A DNA stretch of 64,000 bases from positions 62,001-126,000 of the forward strand of contig CALOAB010000018.1 of assembly GCA_942491185.1 (NCBI GenBank). Direction: 5' to 3'. The DNA is from SLRI01 sp942491185. Its GTDB lineage: Bacteria; Pseudomonadota; Alphaproteobacteria; Geminicoccales; Geminicoccaceae. The translations under genes were made by a program, and so were the position numbers. The notes under the pieces are model-generated. The model searched no databases. It had not been told where the DNA came from and saw only the letters and a list, made by a program, of their open reading frames with translations. Below, piece after piece: positions 61,555-64,000 of the stretch (positions are counted from its first letter, which is position 1; the number at the start of each line of letters is the position of its first letter).

Positions 61555-61860
61555 ATGACCGAGCAGGTCCTCGTCCGCGGCCCGGCGCCCGTCGTCAACG
61601 CCTTTCAGGCCGAGCTTCGGACCTTCGTCGCTGAGCAGGCTGCCCAGGCGACTGCCTTCGTTCCCGAGCCGGAGCCGGTGCGAGCCGCGAGCGGTGAGCT
61701 GCAGGCACTCGGCCACGAGGCCTGGGTGCAGCTCGCCTTGAACATGGGCCAGGCGGTCGCCGTCGGCGTGATGACGAGCGTGGTCAAGGCGCTGGTCATC
61801 GACTGGATCAAGACCAAGGCCAAGGCGATGGGCCTCTGGGTCCAGACCAGCGAGGCCTGA
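61555..61860 (+). CDS. Protein of unknown function, 101 residues
   Basis: The ATG at 61555 has GGAGGAG ideally placed, and third positions are GC-rich, so this is very probably a real gene. The product starts MTEQVLVRGPAPVVNAFQAE, continues with an acidic and Pro-rich segment (FVPEPEPVRAASGELQ), and ends in a moderately hydrophobic helix (VGVMTSVVKALVIDWIKTKAK). No family motif is recognised. It is not an obvious transporter part and has its own ribosome site 93 bases after the permease stop. The helix could bind a membrane or partner. Confidence 0.72.
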   Translation: MTEQVLVRGPAPVVNAFQAELRTFVAEQAAQATAFVPEPEPVRAASGELQALGHEAWVQLALNMGQAVAVGVMTSVVKALVIDWIKTKAKAMGLWVQTSEA

Positions 61861-61998
61861 CCGGCACCGTCAAGGCAGGCGTCGGCCGCTGCCGCAGTGC
61901 TCCAGCAAAGTATTGCTGCAGGTGAATACCATGCAGCGCCAGCGCGGCGCGGAACGGGTGGCCAGTGCGGCATCCATCGGTTAACGTGGCGGTTAAGC

Positions 61999-62014
61999 TT
62001 AAAGAAACCTTAAC
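61999..62014 (+). promoter_or_regulatory. CtrA-type box TTAA-N7-TTAAC
   Basis: TTAA (61999-62002), seven bases, then TTAAC (62010-62014) is an exact match to the consensus of the alphaproteobacterial cell-cycle regulator CtrA. More TTAA half sites lie at 61981-61984 and 61993-61996. The box is 28 bases before the start codon of the secreted-protein gene at 62042. Confidence 0.65.
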
Positions 62015-62041
62015 TAAGCAACCGACGGAGGAGCGCTGGCA

Positions 62042-62941
62042 ATGCGCAGCTTATCATTGGTTGTCATCGGCTTGACCCTCGCCGCGACGACGGCTGCGGC
62101 CGAGCCGTTGCGCCTCGCTGACACGGATCTCGATCGCGTGACCGCCGACGTGCGCAACATCGGCGTCGTTGCTCGAGTCGTCGAAGCTCTCGGTTACGAC
62201 GGCCTCGACACCGACGACACCATCATCCGCATCCGCAGCACCAGCGACGGTGACAGCGGTTTCATCGATGCGCGGCGCAGCGCCGAGGCTGGAGCCGACC
62301 ATGCCGCTCTCGCCGCTCCGACCAGCGCTGCTCGCATCAGCGGTGACGATGCAGGCAACGCGGTCGGCGCCAGCGGTGGCTTGATCCTGCGCGACGGCAA
62401 CCTTGCCGGCATCGGCGTCGCGGTGTTCAACAGCGGCGCCGTTGCCGGCAACGACAGGTCGGCAACGACAACAAGCACCGCGAGCCAGCAGATCGTGGTC
62501 CGCACCAGCAGCACGGACAATGGTGCCGTCGTCCAAACCACCGGCACCTTTGCGCGCACGAGCAGCTCGGATTCCTCGAGCGGCGTCTCCAGCGGCGGTG
62601 CCGGCATCAGAGCCACCGGCCTCTTCGCCGGCAACGGCATCGGCGGCGTCGAGCGGAGTCTTATGGTCAGGAACGACAACGCCAGCGGTGGTGCCAGCAT
62701 CCGATCCGCCAGTCTCTTTGCCGGCAACAGCAGCTCGGGCTTGTCGACCAGCCAGCTCGACAGGGGCATCACCTCTGGCCGTTTCAACGCGTCGGCCTTC
62801 GCTGGCGGCGCTGTCACCAGCATGCTCAGAGGCAGCTTCGTGCCGACGACGTCGGGCACGGCGTCGCCGCTGGCCTCGATCAGGCGAAAGAACCGAGCGT
62901 CGGTGCGGATGGCGATGCCGGTCGAGAAGAGAAGTGCGTAG
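62042..62941 (+). CDS. Secreted Gly/Ser-rich repetitive protein, unknown function
   Basis: A 299-residue protein. MRSLSLVVIGLTLAATTAAAE is a clean signal peptide. The mature part is low-complexity, rich in Ser, Gly, Thr, Ala and Asn, with a loose repeat: IRATGLFAGNGIGG, IRSASLFAGNSSSG, and FNASAFAGG. GGAGGAG precedes the ATG. Composition resembles exported adhesin- or holdfast-type proteins, but no domain is recognised. A CtrA-type box just upstream suggests cell-cycle or motility-type control. The last 45 residues turn basic and may be read beyond the original end; an antisense open frame overlaps them. Confidence 0.68.
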   Translation: MRSLSLVVIGLTLAATTAAAEPLRLADTDLDRVTADVRNIGVVARVVEALGYDGLDTDDTIIRIRSTSDGDSGFIDARRSAEAGADHAALAAPTSAARISGDDAGNAVGASGGLILRDGNLAGIGVAVFNSGAVAGNDRSATTTSTASQQIVVRTSSTDNGAVVQTTGTFARTSSSDSSSGVSSGGAGIRATGLFAGNGIGGVERSLMVRNDNASGGASIRSASLFAGNSSSGLSTSQLDRGITSGRFNASAFAGGAVTSMLRGSFVPTTSGTASPLASIRRKNRASVRMAMPVEKRSA

Positions 62942-63013
62942 CCGCCATAGATGAGCATCGCGGAAAGCGCGGCACCGAGGCCCATCAGCATGCCGGAGCG
63001 CCCTTGCGGCGGC

Positions 63014-63814
63014 TCAGTAGTCGCCCGGGATCAGCTCCTTGATCATCGGCGCCATGCCGGCGGTGACGCCGCCGTCGACCACGAGGTTGGTGCCGTTGAC
63101 GAAGGCCGCCTCGTCGGCGGCGAGGAAGGCGATGGCGGCCGCGATGTCGTCGGGCTGGCCGACCCGGCCCACGGGATACCAGCGATTGAGCTTCTCGAAG
63201 ATCTTCGGGTCCTCGGCGACACGCTTTTTCCAGCTGGAGTTCTCGGTCTGCACGGTGCCGGGCGAGACGGCGTTGGTGCGGATGCCCTTGGGCCCGTACT
63301 CGGTGGCGAGCGTGCGGGTGAGCGACAGCAGGCCGGCCTTGGCGGCGCTGTAGCCGGGATTGCCGAAGGTCATCAGCGCGTTGATCGAGGAGACGTTGAC
63401 GATGGCGCCGCGGCCGCGCTCGCTCATGCCCGGGAGCACCGCCTTGGCCATGCTGAACGCGGCCCGCAGCGTGACGGCGAGCTCCTCGTCCCAGCCCTCG
63501 TCGTCGGTGTCGGCGATGACGGCTGGGCCGGCCTTGAACGCGTTGTTGACCAGCACGTCGAGTGGCCCGAGCGCCCGCTCGGCGTCAGCGACCAGCCGTG
63601 CCGGGGCGCCCTTGGCCGCCACGTCGGCGACCAGCGCCACGGCGGTCCGGCCCTTGGCGACGATCTCCTTGGCGACGGCGTGCGCCGGCTCGCTGTCGAT
63701 CTCGGCGATGGCCACCGCGGCACCTTCGTCGGCGAGCCTGAGTGCCGTGGCGCGGCCGATGCCACGTCCAGCACCGGTGATCAGCACGGTCTTGCCGACG
63801 TAGCGTCGCATCAT
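63014..63814 (-). CDS. Short-chain dehydrogenase/reductase (SDR)
   Basis: A 266-residue classical SDR. The cofactor loop is TGAGRGIG (13-20), an acidic residue at AEIDSEP suggests NAD+ preference, VNNAFKAG is the NNAG-like motif, and the catalytic set is Ser (NVSSINA), Tyr155 and Lys159 in GYSAAKAGLL. INPGxV-like AVSPGTVQTE follows. Its ATG overlaps the stop of the upstream partial gene (ATGATG), so they are coupled. GAGGAG lies just before the start. The substrate is unknown; neighbours suggest sugars or polyols. Confidence 0.88.
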   Translation of the reverse strand: MMRRYVGKTVLITGAGRGIGRATALRLADEGAAVAIAEIDSEPAHAVAKEIVAKGRTAVALVADVAAKGAPARLVADAERALGPLDVLVNNAFKAGPAVIADTDDEGWDEELAVTLRAAFSMAKAVLPGMSERGRGAIVNVSSINALMTFGNPGYSAAKAGLLSLTRTLATEYGPKGIRTNAVSPGTVQTENSSWKKRVAEDPKIFEKLNRWYPVGRVGQPDDIAAAIAFLAADEAAFVNGTNLVVDGGVTAGMAPMIKELIPGDY

Positions 63815-63999
63815 GTCGTCTCCTCAGCTGCCGACCAGGCGGCGAAGGCCGCCCGGACATGATCGAGCGCCGATAGGCGCCAATGACCGTAATTGTAGAA
63901 GCCGAGGCCTTCGGCGCCAGCGGCCTTCAGCAGCGCGGCTGCGGCCACCGTCTCACGGCCGCCTGCCAGATCCGGGTGGCTCGGCCGCAGGATCGCGTT
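63811..63999 (-). CDS. C-terminal fragment of an unrecognised protein
   Basis: 62 residues are visible before the stop; the rest lies beyond the window. The fragment reads AILRPSHPDLAGGRETVAAA, then KAAGAEGLGFYNYGHWRL, then SALDHVRAAFAAW. The GFYNYGH segment looks like the last strand of a TIM-barrel enzyme, but I cannot name a family. The stop overlaps the SDR start, so the two belong to one operon. Confidence 0.62.
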   Translation of the reverse strand, partial: NAILRPSHPDLAGGRETVAAAALLKAAGAEGLGFYNYGHWRLSALDHVRAAFAAWSAAEETT

Positions 64000-64000
64000 G

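Noticed and set aside
62194..62991. Minus-strand open frame opposite the secreted Gly/Ser-rich protein, beginning with a hydrophobic segment 23 bases after the SDR
   Set aside because: Only its first 70 residues look protein-like; the rest is Pro/Leu-rich antisense. The plus-strand gene has a strong ribosome site, signal peptide and repeats. A short remnant at 62790-62991 cannot be fully excluded.
1..64000. CRISPR array, tRNA, rRNA or integrated phage
   Set aside because: No regularly spaced direct repeats, no cloverleaf-like segment that I could recognise and no phage structural genes. The holin-III protein belongs to a stress operon, not a lysis cassette. A tRNAscan run would settle the tRNA question.

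Overview
The window is GC-rich, densely packed bacterial DNA that reads as an alphaproteobacterium, most likely from the Rhodospirillales/Geminicoccales side of the class. This placement is an inference. It rests on promoters of the EcfG (general stress sigma factor) type, a CtrA-type TTAA-N7-TTAAC box, a DUF3618/holin-III/CsbD stress cluster, a Mur-like Fur-family repressor without CxxC motifs, a class I PHA synthase, a tripartite tricarboxylate transporter, and the order aminotransferase-hom-glpX-recJ. I found no tRNA, rRNA, CRISPR array or prophage.

Layout. 1-8938: an organic-acid cluster with a flavoprotein (5' end outside the window), two-subunit class I fumarase/tartrate dehydratase, a convergent tctC-tctB-tctA transporter (tctA is frameshifted), and a divergent SMP-30, Gfo/Idh oxidoreductase and GntR regulator set. 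9063-14775: a secreted RTX-repeat protein, a DUF6512 membrane protein, an isopropylmalate-dehydrogenase relative, Ohr, an old yellow enzyme and a headless LacI remnant. 14926-21097: a MocR regulator, LrgA/LrgB, malate synthase G and an MscS channel. 21185-27546: an envelope and stress island on the minus strand holding DUF3618, holin-III, a Lys/Ala-rich protein, a 22-residue membrane peptide, a small lipoprotein, CsbD, a PLDc_N protein, AsmA (with an internal stop) and YihY. One good and two weaker EcfG-like promoters lie in front of its transcription units. 27609-29738: two decayed insertion sequences, the first invaded by short palindromes that keep its reading frame. 29976-43326: cytochrome c, ornithine decarboxylase, diguanylate cyclase, mannose-1-phosphate guanylyltransferase, PHA synthase, an OmpA-like lipoprotein, an aminotransferase, homoserine dehydrogenase, FBPase II and RecJ. 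43505-50478: a cNMP-FHA fusion, an SLC13 permease, and a Fur-family repressor divergent from a Mn/Zn ABC operon with clear inverted-repeat operators. 50658-57716: malonyl-CoA decarboxylase, a truncated VapBC pair, a frameshifted agmatinase, malic enzyme, LipB, a pentapeptide-repeat protein and an AhpD-like protein. 57863-63999: a sugar-type ABC transporter, two unknown proteins (one behind a CtrA box), an SDR and the tail of an unknown gene.

Several genes are broken by one-base events (tctA, agmatinase, perhaps the start of mscS) or one stop codon (asmA). These may be real decay or assembly errors; the read evidence is not visible here. The most unusual structure is the cluster of in-frame palindromic inserts in the IS110 transposase, comparable in kind to Rickettsia palindromic elements. 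The stress island with its repeated EcfG-like promoters and the 22-residue gene comes next in interest.
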